Of a stretch of 64,000 bases of DNA, positions 1-8,519 are shown in pieces. The DNA is taken from contig CAMYJD010000002.1 in assembly GCA_947258655.1 (NCBI GenBank), forward strand, positions 62,001 through 126,000. Direction: 5' to 3'. The translations under genes were made by a program, and so were the position numbers. Every line of letters begins with the position of its first letter. The first letter of the stretch is position 1. This DNA is from an uncultured Gammaproteobacteria bacterium (lineage in GTDB: Bacteria > Pseudomonadota > Gammaproteobacteria > JAADHQ01). The notes under the pieces were generated by a model. That model did not search any database and was not told where the DNA came from. It saw only the letters and a list, made by a program, of their open reading frames with translations.

Positions 1-2
1 AG

Positions 3-1547
3 GGTCTGTATCTGGTTGCCGTTGGCTGTGCGCCAACGGGGGCGGATAACAGCATGCAACCCTGCATAGAAATACCTGCCTTTACAGATGTGGCTATATT
101 TATCGCATTTATACAACGCGTTGAGCAAGCGGCCACTGTAGCAGGCCTTGATGCGCTGGTCTGGCGCGGCTTTTCACCACCGGTGGATGACAGTGTCGCC
201 TGGACCACGTTGACGCCCGATCCGGCTGTTGTTGAAGTCAATGGGGCGCCTGCCAGTAATATTACCGAATTTTTGCAAATGAGCAGACGCCTGTATGCGA
301 TAGCGAAGGCCGAAGGCCTGGCGCCGTATCGATTGCAGTATAATGGTGTGATATCGGATAGTGGCGGAGGCGGGCAGTATACGCTCGGTGGGCCTAGTCC
401 AGAGCGTAGCCCTTTTTTTATTGAACCGCAATTGATGGCCCGTCTGGTGAGTTATCTCAATCACCATCCAGCGCTTTCCTACTGGTTCGCGCCCCTGTAT
501 GTAGGCAGTTACAGTCAATCACCACGGCCCGATGAAAATGTACAGGAATCTTTCAGTGAATTGCAGGTAGCATTGCAACACCTGTCTGCAACGACGAACC
601 CTGAAGCGGAGTTTATCTGGCGTAGCCTGAGTCCGTTCCTGGTTGATACCTCCGGCAATGCCCATCGTAGTGAGATGAATATCGAGAAGCTGTGGAATCC
701 CTACCTGCCCGGTCGAGGTTGTCTTGGGCTGGTCGAGTTCCGAGCCTTTCGCATGGCGGCGGATGTGGAAACCGCTACAGCCATTGCCGCGATGTTGCGC
801 GCCCTGATAGCCATGTTAAGCAAGCAAGATATCAGTCATGAACTGATCGAGTGGGGCAGTCTTCTGCATGATCGTTATGCACTGCCGTATTACCTGCGTC
901 AGGACCTGAAAACCGTGTTCAATGATCTGCAGGTCGCCGGCCTGGGTCTGGGCAGGCCGATTACCGATCGACTATATGCCGATGACTGGCGCCATATCGG
1001 TAATGCCGAGTTTGCCGGTATGCGCCTGGATGTCGACCAGGCTATTGAATTCTGGCCATTGCTGGGTGATGCCGCCGAGCAGGAGGGTGGTTCACGCCTG
1101 GTGGATGCCAGTACGACCCGTCTACAGGTTATGCTGCGCCCTGGTAGCGATCAAAACCTGGATAGTCAGGACTGGCAACTGCTGGCCAACGGTTATCGCA
1201 TGCCGCTGCGCCTGGAACAGGACGAGGACGGGCCGGTATTCATCATGGGCCTGCGCTATCGTGCTTTTGTGCCCTGGGCGGGTCTGCATCCGGGACTTGG
1301 CGCGCAGGGGCCGATTGTTTTCAATCTGATCGTACCGACGATGGAGAAAGCTGTGCGTATCACCCTGCACGATTGGCAACCCGAGGGCCAGCCTTACGAT
1401 GGTCTGCCTGAATCAATCAATGAGGCACGCCGGCGTATAGATGAACGATTTGTCGTCGAAGAGATCGATGTGGCCGAAGTCAGCAACCCGATCGCAGTTC
1501 CTGACGAAGCTATCAGTGATTATTGTCTTGATCTACGCAGAACCTGA
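3..1547 (+). CDS. DUF2126 family protein, C-terminal part (cut by window start)
   Basis: The reading frame is open from the first bases, so the true start lies upstream. The first ATG, at 54, lies inside the domain. About 500 residues are visible and match the C-terminal half of DUF2126 (COG4196, listed as a putative amidoligase). Family landmarks are TLTPDPAVVEVNGAPA, the SGGGGQYTLGGPSPERSPFF stretch, HPALSYWFAPLYVG and HRSEMNIEKLWNPY. Complete members run to about 1100 residues and carry an N-terminal transglutaminase-like domain, which is not visible here. In other genomes these genes sit with circularly permuted ATP-grasp and alpha-E genes, suggesting a peptide-ligating pathway. The substrate is unknown. 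No same-strand gene follows closely; the next starts 392 bases on. Confidence 0.85.
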   Translation, partial: GLYLVAVGCAPTGADNSMQPCIEIPAFTDVAIFIAFIQRVEQAATVAGLDALVWRGFSPPVDDSVAWTTLTPDPAVVEVNGAPASNITEFLQMSRRLYAIAKAEGLAPYRLQYNGVISDSGGGGQYTLGGPSPERSPFFIEPQLMARLVSYLNHHPALSYWFAPLYVGSYSQSPRPDENVQESFSELQVALQHLSATTNPEAEFIWRSLSPFLVDTSGNAHRSEMNIEKLWNPYLPGRGCLGLVEFRAFRMAADVETATAIAAMLRALIAMLSKQDISHELIEWGSLLHDRYALPYYLRQDLKTVFNDLQVAGLGLGRPITDRLYADDWRHIGNAEFAGMRLDVDQAIEFWPLLGDAAEQEGGSRLVDASTTRLQVMLRPGSDQNLDSQDWQLLANGYRMPLRLEQDEDGPVFIMGLRYRAFVPWAGLHPGLGAQGPIVFNLIVPTMEKAVRITLHDWQPEGQPYDGLPESINEARRRIDERFVVEEIDVAEVSNPIAVPDEAISDYCLDLRRT

Positions 1548-1880
1548 ATGGCCAGGAATTATAAACCGCCAGGCTCCTGAACCTTTCTTATGCATGCAAT
1601 CTCTCCGCATGGGCCAGTATAGCCATGATTGCATTTGCAGAGCGCCAGTCATCCAGTCAATCTCATGACCTCAGCATTGCTGGGCCAGCGATGGCTGTCA
1701 TCAATTTGTCCGCACAGACCTGAGCGGATTGCAGTCCGGATGTTTGTGTGGTTGAAATATCCGATCGAATATAATCTGCTTTTTTATGATACTGCGCAAA
1801 AGTTATACATATCGCATAGTTTATAAACCCTTAATAATTAGCAAGATACAATTGTTTACATTTTCAGAACACCTGATTGC
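1548..1880. other. gene-free stretch upstream of the lipid operon
   Basis: No convincing gene. The downstream half is AT-rich and carries T-TACA elements (TTATACA at 1803-1809, TTTACA at 1855-1860) that resemble the boxes in the promoter that follows. A short GC hairpin near 1709-1730 could end the DUF2126 transcript but lacks a T tract. Confidence 0.4.
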
Positions 1881-1908
1881 TTGACTAATTGTACAAATAT
1901 CGTATAAC
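1881..1908 (+). promoter_or_regulatory. sigma70-type promoter of the lipid operon with TTGTACAA in the spacer
   Basis: A -35 TTGACT (1881-1886) and a -10 TATAAC (1903-1908) are separated by 16 bases. The palindrome TTGTACAA (1889-1896) lies inside the spacer and a further ATGTACA lies at 1911-1917. The same box recurs in the promoters at 13.6 and 22.5 kb. LitR/CarH-type MerR repressors are known to recognise T-TACA elements, so repression in the dark with release by light is the likely mode, by inference. Confidence 0.6.
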
Positions 1909-1939
1909 TAATGTACATAAGTCATACGGGGGGTTCACA

Positions 1940-2986
1940 ATGCAGCAAATCCATCTCGCCATGAATATTACCGAGCAGGGTTTCGTACCGGATAGCGTCA
2001 TACGTATGGGTATTCGCAGGTTGATCAGGCAGCGCCTGACTGACATCAATGTTGATAGTAGCGAAAAAATGGGCCAAATCCAGCAGCAGTTCATACAGTC
2101 GATGTACAGTGCAGCCGTTGCGCCCGTACCTGAAAAGGCCAATGAGCAGCATTACGAGGTGCCGGCCGAATTTTTCCAACATGCGCTCGGTAGCCATTTG
2201 AAATATAGCTGTGCGCTGTGGCGTGAAAATACATTTGAGCTGGTCGAGGCCGAAGAGGATGCCCTGCGTGAAACCTGTTTACACGCCGAGCTTAGTGATG
2301 GAATGGACATCCTGGAGCTGGGTTGCGGCTGGGGATCCCTGACGCTGTGGATAGCCAGTCGCTATCCAGCCAGTCACATTACTGCTGTTTCTAACTCCGC
2401 TTCTCAGCGTGATTACATATTGAAGCAGGCACAGACACGTGGTTTATCAAACATCGATGTGATTACCTGTGATATGAATGAATTTACGACTTCAAGGTCG
2501 TTTGATCGCGTGGTTTCGGTCGAGATGTTTGAACATATGCGTAATTACCCTGTCTTGTTCAGCAAAATACATGACTGGTTAAGGTCTGAAGGAAAGTTCT
2601 TTATGCATATTTTTGTGCACAGGTCTGTGCCGTATGCTTTCGAAGACAGGGACGAGTCCGATTGGATGAGCCGCTACTTCTTCTCCGGGGGTATCATGCC
2701 CAGTGATGACTTGCCGCTTTTCTTTCAGGATCAGCTAAAAATCGTTCAGCGTTGGCGATGGGATGGGACTCACTATCAGAAAACAGCCCACGCCTGGTTG
2801 CAAAATATGGATGCGAGCAAGGAACAGCTGTGGCCTGTGATAGTACAGACCTACGGCAAAGATAAAGCGCAGCAATGGTGGATGCGTTGGCGCTTGTTCT
2901 TCATGGCCTGCGAGGAATTGTTTGGATTTAATGATGGACAGGAATGGTGGGTCAGTCATTATCTTTTTCAGCGTCGATCAAATTAA
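1940..2986 (+). CDS. SAM-dependent methyltransferase, cyclopropane-synthase family
   Basis: 348 residues. The SAM site is ELGCGWGSL, followed by SNSASQRDYI and SVEMFEHMRNY. This is the Mycolic_acid_cyclopropane-synthase fold, closest in flavour to the short class related to plant coclaurine N-methyltransferase. It lacks the long N-terminal domain of true CFA synthases such as the one at 8.5 kb. Such enzymes move a methyl group onto a lipid double bond or an amine. The neighbourhood of desaturase, flavoprotein and DUF1365 points to membrane fatty acids. I chose ATG 1940 because GGGGGG sits just upstream; an in-frame ATG at 1889 would lie inside the promoter. It opens an operon that runs to about 10.25 kb. 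Confidence 0.85.
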   Translation: MQQIHLAMNITEQGFVPDSVIRMGIRRLIRQRLTDINVDSSEKMGQIQQQFIQSMYSAAVAPVPEKANEQHYEVPAEFFQHALGSHLKYSCALWRENTFELVEAEEDALRETCLHAELSDGMDILELGCGWGSLTLWIASRYPASHITAVSNSASQRDYILKQAQTRGLSNIDVITCDMNEFTTSRSFDRVVSVEMFEHMRNYPVLFSKIHDWLRSEGKFFMHIFVHRSVPYAFEDRDESDWMSRYFFSGGIMPSDDLPLFFQDQLKIVQRWRWDGTHYQKTAHAWLQNMDASKEQLWPVIVQTYGKDKAQQWWMRWRLFFMACEELFGFNDGQEWWVSHYLFQRRSN

Positions 2987-3000
2987 TGGATGATTGCTAA

Positions 3001-3546
3001 ATGTCGATGCTGATCATAAATTTTATATTGTTTCAGGTCGGTTGGTTTGCCTGTGTGCTGGGTGCTGCTTATTCATTGCCATGGGTCGGCACAGTGACTG
3101 TCGGATTGATTGTGATTTTTCATATTTCCCTTTCCGGTAAAGCGGATCGGGAGTTGCTACTGATTCTAATGGCAGTGCTAATCGGTGCAAGCTGGGACAG
3201 CCTACTGGTGTGGTTGCAGTTACTTTCTTATACCTCTGGGATGTGGTCGCAGAATCTGGCCCCGCACTGGATCATTGCATTATGGGCGCTGTTTGCCACA
3301 ACACTGAATGTATCATTGCACTGGCTCAAAGGCCGCTGGTTGATAGCGACAATCAGCGGTGCCATTGCTGGGCCATTGGCATATTATGCCGGTCATCGTC
3401 TGGGTGCAGTAATATTCTCGGACGCGGAGGTGGCGTTGATGTTGTTGGCAATTGGTTGGGCGGTGTTCGTACCCATGTTACTTTGGTTTGCGCAACGGCT
3501 TGATGGATATACCCATCTTCCCAATCATCGTGGAGCAGGAACATGA
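3001..3546 (+). CDS. DUF2878 inner-membrane protein
   Basis: 181 residues with four to five hydrophobic segments; the start follows the methyltransferase stop by 14 bases. The N-terminal FQVGWFACVLGA and the SWDSLLVW segment fit DUF2878. The molecular role is unknown. In gammaproteobacteria this family often lies between a CFA-like methyltransferase and a DUF1295 gene, as here, so it probably takes part in lipid modification at the membrane. Its stop overlaps the next start (ATGA), implying translational coupling. Confidence 0.75.
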   Translation: MSMLIINFILFQVGWFACVLGAAYSLPWVGTVTVGLIVIFHISLSGKADRELLLILMAVLIGASWDSLLVWLQLLSYTSGMWSQNLAPHWIIALWALFATTLNVSLHWLKGRWLIATISGAIAGPLAYYAGHRLGAVIFSDAEVALMLLAIGWAVFVPMLLWFAQRLDGYTHLPNHRGAGT

Positions 3547-4349
3547 TGCAGGTATATCTGTACGGGCTGCTTGCCATGCTGTCGCTTGCCATAATGACAT
3601 GGATAGTTAGTGTGCGCAAACATGATGTCAGTATTGTAGACAGCATCTGGTCTGTATTTTTTCTACTGGGTAGTGTGGTCTACTATCTCTCTACGGGTAT
3701 TTATACACTGCAGCAGAACGTTCTACTGGTGCTGGTTACAGTGTGGGCGTTGCGCTTGTCTGCACATATTACCTGGCGTAATCACGGAAAGCCGGAGGAT
3801 GTACGCTATCGAGATATACGCGTACGTTATTCACCCTATTTTGCTATAAAAAGCCTCTTTATCATATTCATTTTCCAGGCGCTTATCGCCGGACTGATAT
3901 CACTGCCGCTATGGTACGTGTTTACGCATTCTGCGGGTTTCGGACTTGTCGATGTCGTTGGCGTGTGTTTGTGGTTGATTGGTATGTATTTCGAGACAGT
4001 GGCTGATATACAGTTGGCCAGATTCAAGAAAACACAAGCCGCACGTCATGGTGGCGTACTCGATCATGGACTCTGGCGTTATAGCAGGCACCCCAATTAT
4101 TTCGGCGAAGCGTGTATATGGTGGGGTTATTACCTGATCGCTGTCAGTGCAGGTGGCTGGTGGACAATATTTGCACCGATATTGATGACCTGGTTATTGT
4201 TGAAGTTTTCCGGTGTCGTGCTGTTGGAAAAGAATATTGTCCAGCGCAGACCGACCTACCTTGAATACATCAATAACACCAGTGCCTTTATCCCATGGCG
4301 TCCGAAAACAACACGACAATCCTCTGTCAGAAGCGGGGTGACAAGATGA
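3543..4349 (+). CDS. DUF1295 membrane protein, steroid 5-alpha-reductase-like
   Basis: 268 residues, multi-pass membrane protein. The C-terminal half has the family hallmark of isoprenylcysteine-methyltransferase and steroid-reductase folds: GLWRYSRHPNYFGEACIWWG. The family contains NADPH-dependent enoyl reductases and methyltransferases acting on lipophilic substrates. In Rhodobacter sphaeroides a DUF1295 gene belongs to the singlet-oxygen regulon together with DUF1365 and a CFA-type gene (from memory). A role in reducing or methylating an unsaturated lipid is inferred. It is coupled by ATGA overlaps to both DUF2878 upstream and the exported protein downstream. Confidence 0.8.
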   Translation: MMQVYLYGLLAMLSLAIMTWIVSVRKHDVSIVDSIWSVFFLLGSVVYYLSTGIYTLQQNVLLVLVTVWALRLSAHITWRNHGKPEDVRYRDIRVRYSPYFAIKSLFIIFIFQALIAGLISLPLWYVFTHSAGFGLVDVVGVCLWLIGMYFETVADIQLARFKKTQAARHGGVLDHGLWRYSRHPNYFGEACIWWGYYLIAVSAGGWWTIFAPILMTWLLLKFSGVVLLEKNIVQRRPTYLEYINNTSAFIPWRPKTTRQSSVRSGVTR

Positions 4350-4993
4350 TGGTGTTTTGCAGAAGTTATTTGAGCATGCTGGTTCTTATGCTGGCCTTTC
4401 CTGTTATGCGTGTCGAAGCAGCTGTTACTCAGGACCTTAGTTATAATGTATTTCTCGATGGCAGCAGGATTGGCTATCACCGGGTCAGTATCGAACAGCA
4501 AGCTTCGGTAAAGATTGTGCGCACGGAAGCAAGGTTCAATGTGAAATTTCTGTTTATCAATGCCTACGACTATATGCATGCCGCAAAAGAGATCTGGGAG
4601 GATGGTTGCCTGGTCAGTATACAGAGTCAGACAGATGATAATGGAAATAAATTATTCCTGCACGGCCAGGACAGGCAGCAAACATTTATCGTAGAAACTG
4701 GTAATGGTTCTGAATCAGTCAGTGGCTGTGTCAAGAGCTTCGCCTACTGGGATTTAGACATGATAAACGCAACGCATTTACTCAATTCCCAGAACGGTAA
4801 GTATACAGCGGTTGATATTGTCAAGGTTGGAAGTGGGGAGATCCAGTTGGGTCAGAACCGTGTCAGTGCGAGTCATTATCGCATTAGCAGCGATGAGTTT
4901 ACGATTGATCTGTGGTATTCCGGGAACAAGGAGTGGCTCGCATTGAGCACGACTACTGAAAGCGGTTCGACGTTGCGTTATGAAAGATATTGA
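4346..4993 (+). CDS. exported DUF6134/DUF3108-like protein
   Basis: 215 residues. The start at 4346 overlaps the preceding stop (ATGA), which favours it over the in-frame ATG at 4295. The first 25 residues (MMVFCRSYLSMLVLMLAFP, then VEAA) form a signal peptide, so the protein is periplasmic or outer-membrane-facing. The rest is predicted beta-rich: YNVFLDGSRIGYHRV near the start and DLWYSGNKEWLAL near the end. I assign it to the DUF6134/DUF3108 type by these features only. Its function is unknown; lipid binding or carriage beside the lipocalin is a reasonable guess. Confidence 0.65.
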   Translation: MMVFCRSYLSMLVLMLAFPVMRVEAAVTQDLSYNVFLDGSRIGYHRVSIEQQASVKIVRTEARFNVKFLFINAYDYMHAAKEIWEDGCLVSIQSQTDDNGNKLFLHGQDRQQTFIVETGNGSESVSGCVKSFAYWDLDMINATHLLNSQNGKYTAVDIVKVGSGEIQLGQNRVSASHYRISSDEFTIDLWYSGNKEWLALSTTTESGSTLRYERY

Positions 4994-5528
4994 TATTTTA
5001 AAGTACCTGTATCGTCTTGTATTCGTGACGTCATTGAGTGTGATGATGATAGCTTGTAGTCAAACAACAACGCCTATCAAGACCATGGATTATGTCGATC
5101 TCGATCGATTTATGGGAGACTGGTATGTCATTGCCAATATACCGACATTTATTGAAAAGGGTGCGCATAATGCCATAGAGTCCTACCGGATGAATGATGA
5201 TGGTACCATCGCAACGACATTCAGTTTCCATCAGGACAGCTATGAGGGGGAACGCAAGGTCTACAATCCCACAGGTTTCGTCAAAAACAAGAATACCAAT
5301 GCCGAATGGGGAATGCGTTTTATCTGGCCGATAAAGGCAGACTACCGCATTGTCTATGTCGATCCACAATATACACAAACCATCATTGGTCGTAATGCCC
5401 GTGATTATGTCTGGATAATGGCGCGTACTTCAACGATTCCGGAAGATGATTACAACAGTTTGGTTAAACTCATCAAGGAGCAAGGATATGACATCAGTCA
5501 GTTAAACAGGGTACCGCAGAAATGGTAA
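4980..5528 (+). CDS. blc: bacterial lipocalin lipoprotein (Blc type), copy 1
   Basis: 182 residues. A lipobox ending SVMMIAC gives a lipidated cysteine at residue 26. The lipocalin signature GDWYVIANIP follows, and the C-terminal DYVWIMARTSTIPEDDY segment matches Blc. Such proteins bind fatty acids or lysophospholipids at the outer membrane. The gene overlaps the preceding one by 14 bases and ends 15 bases before the desaturase. A second lipocalin lies at 11.07-11.59 kb. The two are clearly different sequences, not a recent copy. Carrying modified or oxidised lipids is the likely role. Confidence 0.85.
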   Translation: MKDIDILKYLYRLVFVTSLSVMMIACSQTTTPIKTMDYVDLDRFMGDWYVIANIPTFIEKGAHNAIESYRMNDDGTIATTFSFHQDSYEGERKVYNPTGFVKNKNTNAEWGMRFIWPIKADYRIVYVDPQYTQTIIGRNARDYVWIMARTSTIPEDDYNSLVKLIKEQGYDISQLNRVPQKW

Positions 5529-5543
5529 TGGCAGGATACAAAC

Positions 5544-6500
5544 ATGACTGATCGTACAACTTCAAAAAATATGATGCCCGCGTTAAAAAGCATCGTAACA
5601 TGGTTCGATAACAATGCAGTTAGCCTGTCTGATGAAAGTTCAGATTCAAGGCAAATCGACTGGCTGCGTACCTTGCCGTTTATTATGATGCATATAGCCT
5701 GTTTCAGTGTAATCTGGATTGGTTGGAGTCCGATTGCAGTAGTAACTGCCATTGTTTTGTATGCCATACGCATGTTTGCAATCACCGGGTTTTATCATCG
5801 CTACTTTTCTCACAAGGCCTTTAAGACATCACGTCTGCTGCAATTCATTTTTGCGACAATCGCCGCAACTGCCGTACAGCGTGGACCTCTGTGGTGGGCG
5901 TCCCATCATCGCCATCATCATGCCTGTGCAGACAAGGGTAATGACCCACATTCACCGGCGCGGCATGGTTTCCTGTGGAGTCACATGGCCTGGTTCCTGA
6001 CCAAGGACAATTTCATGACCCGTCATGAGCGTGTCAAGGACTTTGGCCGTTTCCCGGAACTGCGTCTGCTCGATCGTTTCGATATCCTGATGCCACTCCT
6101 TCTGGCGCTGTCATTATATGCATTTGGTGAATGGCTTGCGTTTACCTACCCTGGTGCAGGTACCAGTGGCCTGCAAATGCTACTCTGGGGTTTCGTCATA
6201 TCGACAGTGGTTTTGTACCATGTAACGTTCACAGTTAATTCCCTTTCACATACCTGGGGCAGCCGTCGTTACCCGACTCGCGATAGCAGTCGCAACAATG
6301 CATTGCTTGCATTGTTGACCTTTGGTGAAGGCTGGCACAATAACCATCATCATTATCCCGGTTCGGCCAGGCAAGGATTTTTCTGGTGGGAAGTAGATAT
6401 TACTTACTATCTGTTGGTGTTATTTGAAAAGCTTGGGCTGATCAGAGAATTACGCCCGGTACCCGACAAGATCCTGCAGCACGGTGGAGAGCGTACATGA
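5544..6500 (+). CDS. acyl-lipid/acyl-CoA delta-9-type desaturase
   Basis: 318 residues, membrane di-iron desaturase. All three histidine boxes are intact: HRYFSH, HRHHH (in WASHHRHHHACAD) and HNNHHHYPGS. Four hydrophobic segments span the membrane. The enzyme inserts a double bond into a saturated acyl chain using O2 and reducing equivalents. Placed between a lipocalin and an oxidase-like flavoprotein, it may supply the unsaturated chains that the methyltransferases modify. Its stop overlaps the next start at 6497-6500. Confidence 0.9.
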   Translation: MTDRTTSKNMMPALKSIVTWFDNNAVSLSDESSDSRQIDWLRTLPFIMMHIACFSVIWIGWSPIAVVTAIVLYAIRMFAITGFYHRYFSHKAFKTSRLLQFIFATIAATAVQRGPLWWASHHRHHHACADKGNDPHSPARHGFLWSHMAWFLTKDNFMTRHERVKDFGRFPELRLLDRFDILMPLLLALSLYAFGEWLAFTYPGAGTSGLQMLLWGFVISTVVLYHVTFTVNSLSHTWGSRRYPTRDSSRNNALLALLTFGEGWHNNHHHYPGSARQGFFWWEVDITYYLLVLFEKLGLIRELRPVPDKILQHGGERT

Positions 6501-7771
6501 ACATAGCAGTCATCGGCACAGGCATCGCAGGTAATGTCGCTGCCTACCACTTAGCCAAGGATCATGAAATTACTGTATACGAAGCCAATGACTATGTCGG
6601 CGGGCATACCCATACGCATGATATCGAATGGCAGGACAAACAGTATAAAATCGATACCGGTTTTATTGTTTTTAATCACTGGACTTATCCGAACTTTAAT
6701 CGTCTCCTGGAGCAGCTTGGAGTCGAAGCGCAGCCATCGGATATGAGTTTCAGCGTGAAATGCGAGAAGACCGGACTGGAATATAATGGCTCTAGCATCA
6801 ATTCGCTGTTTGCACAACGACGTAATTTCCTGCGACCGTCATTCTACGGCATGATATCAGATATCCTGCGTTTTAATCGCGAGGCACCTGAACTGTTGAA
6901 AACTGACACAGATGAAATCAGTCTCGGTGACTACCTCGAGCAAAATCGATATCGACCTGCGTTTATACAACACTATATCATTCCGATGGGTTCGGCTATC
7001 TGGTCGGCCGACTCACAGCAAATGTACCGCTTTCCGGCCAGGTTTTTTATTCGCTTTTTCCATAACCACGGTATGCTCAGTGTCGATGAGCGTCCTATCT
7101 GGCATGTCATCAAGGGTGGCTCGCGTGAGTATGTACGTAAACTGATTGGGTCCTATCGTGATCGTATCAGGCTGAACAGTCGCGTCGTCTCCGTCAGACG
7201 GTTCAAGGACCATGTCGAGGTCACTACTACAGGCCATGATACCAGTCGTTATGATGCTGTATTTATTGCCGGCCATAGCGATCAGGCGTTGAACATGCTT
7301 GCTGATGCCAGTGCCGAGGAACAGGAAGTCCTCAGTGCGATCCCTTATCAACGCAATGAAGCCGTATTGCATACCGATGCCAGCCTGTTACCCAAAAGAC
7401 GACTGGCCTGGGCGGCATGGAACTATCACTTAATGACGCAGCAGCATGAGCGTGCAGCGTTAACCTATAACATGAATATCCTCCAGGGCCTGGAATCAGC
7501 ACAACCATTCTGCGTCACATTGAACAATACCGCTGCGATCGACGAATCGCGGATTATAAGGCGCATGCATTATGACCATCCTGTATTTACATCGGAAGGT
7601 ATAAAAGCGCAACAGCGCCAACATGAGATCAACGGCGCAAACCGTACTTATTTTTGCGGCGCCTACTGGCGCAATGGTTTTCATGAAGACGGTGTTGTCA
7701 GTGCTTTAAATGCATTGGATCACTTCAAGGAGCATCTGCATGCACAGTTGTATCTACCGCGGGCAAGTTAG
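6497..7771 (+). CDS. FAD-dependent oxidoreductase (COG2907, amine-oxidase-like)
   Basis: 424 residues. The Rossmann dinucleotide motif VIGTGIAGNVAAYHL lies at the N terminus, followed by the second FAD motif around YEANDYVGGHTHTH. The C-terminal HEDGVVSALNAL segment completes the FAD site. COG2907 proteins nearly always sit with DUF1365 and a CFA-type methyltransferase, as here. Homologous gene groups in alpha-proteobacteria are linked to singlet-oxygen responses and to methylated or furan fatty acids. Desaturation or oxidation of a methylated acyl chain is therefore plausible but unproven. ATGA overlap with the desaturase; its end overlaps the next gene by 32 bases. Confidence 0.85.
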   Translation: MNIAVIGTGIAGNVAAYHLAKDHEITVYEANDYVGGHTHTHDIEWQDKQYKIDTGFIVFNHWTYPNFNRLLEQLGVEAQPSDMSFSVKCEKTGLEYNGSSINSLFAQRRNFLRPSFYGMISDILRFNREAPELLKTDTDEISLGDYLEQNRYRPAFIQHYIIPMGSAIWSADSQQMYRFPARFFIRFFHNHGMLSVDERPIWHVIKGGSREYVRKLIGSYRDRIRLNSRVVSVRRFKDHVEVTTTGHDTSRYDAVFIAGHSDQALNMLADASAEEQEVLSAIPYQRNEAVLHTDASLLPKRRLAWAAWNYHLMTQQHERAALTYNMNILQGLESAQPFCVTLNNTAAIDESRIIRRMHYDHPVFTSEGIKAQQRQHEINGANRTYFCGAYWRNGFHEDGVVSALNALDHFKEHLHAQLYLPRAS

Positions 7772-8519
7772 ACACCGCCGTTTCCAGCCATCAGTGCATA
7801 CGTTCCAGTATCGTCTGTATATGATGTATCTCGACCTGGATGAGCTGCCAACGCTGTTTGATCGCTACTGGTTATGGTCGGTCGATAGAGTCAATCTGGC
7901 GTTCTTCGATCGCCGCCGGCATTACGGAGACCCAGATATGCCATTAAAACAATGTATCCAGGATCTTGTCGAGCAGCAATGCGGACACAGACCGGTAGGG
8001 CCGATACGTTTACTGACGCATATGCGCTATTTCGGGTATGGCTTCAATCCGGTCAGTTTTTACTATTGTTTCGATGAGCAGGATGACCATGTCGAACATA
8101 TCGTCGCCGAGGTCAATAACACGCCCTGGGGTGAACAACACTGTTATGTGCTCGAAGATATCAACAACGAAGGTAACAAAACAAACAAGCGCTATCGCTT
8201 CGACAAGCGTTTTCATGTGTCACCCTTTATGCAGATGGATTTGCAATACGACTGGCGCTTCTCGACACCTGCCGGGCATCTTGCCGTGCATATGATCAAT
8301 ATGAAAAATAATGCACGCATTTTCGATGCGACGATGAAGCTGCAGTATCGTGCCATCGATTCTGTTTCGTTAGCAGGTGCACTGGTTAAATATCCGATGA
8401 TGACAATCAAGGTCATTGCCGCGATCTATTACCAGGCGCTACGTCTGTGGCTCAAGAAAACACCCTTTTATACCCATTCCGACAACAAGGAGGCGCCATC
8501 AGCGGCGAAAGATCTATGA
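7740..8519 (+). CDS. DUF1365 family protein
   Basis: 259 residues from the ATG at 7740, which has AAGGAG just upstream; an in-frame ATG at 7710 lies deeper inside the flavoprotein gene. Family landmarks are IYRGQVRHRRF at the start, the central YFGYGFNPVSFYYCFDE and the VAEVNNTPWGEQHCYV segment. Function unknown; the family is a constant partner of COG2907 flavoproteins and CFA synthases. It is coupled to the CFA synthase by ATGA at 8516-8519. The C-terminal LKYPMMTIKVIAAIYYQAL could be an amphipathic membrane-binding helix. Confidence 0.85.
   Translation: MHSCIYRGQVRHRRFQPSVHTFQYRLYMMYLDLDELPTLFDRYWLWSVDRVNLAFFDRRRHYGDPDMPLKQCIQDLVEQQCGHRPVGPIRLLTHMRYFGYGFNPVSFYYCFDEQDDHVEHIVAEVNNTPWGEQHCYVLEDINNEGNKTNKRYRFDKRFHVSPFMQMDLQYDWRFSTPAGHLAVHMINMKNNARIFDATMKLQYRAIDSVSLAGALVKYPMMTIKVIAAIYYQALRLWLKKTPFYTHSDNKEAPSAAKDL

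Noticed and set aside
174-518. Long minus-strand frame inside the DUF2126 gene
   Set aside because: It lies wholly inside a well-supported gene and its product lacks any domain pattern.
1889-1939. N-terminal extension of the first methyltransferase (ATG 1889)
   Set aside because: It would place the start inside the promoter and operator; ATG 1940 has the ribosome site.
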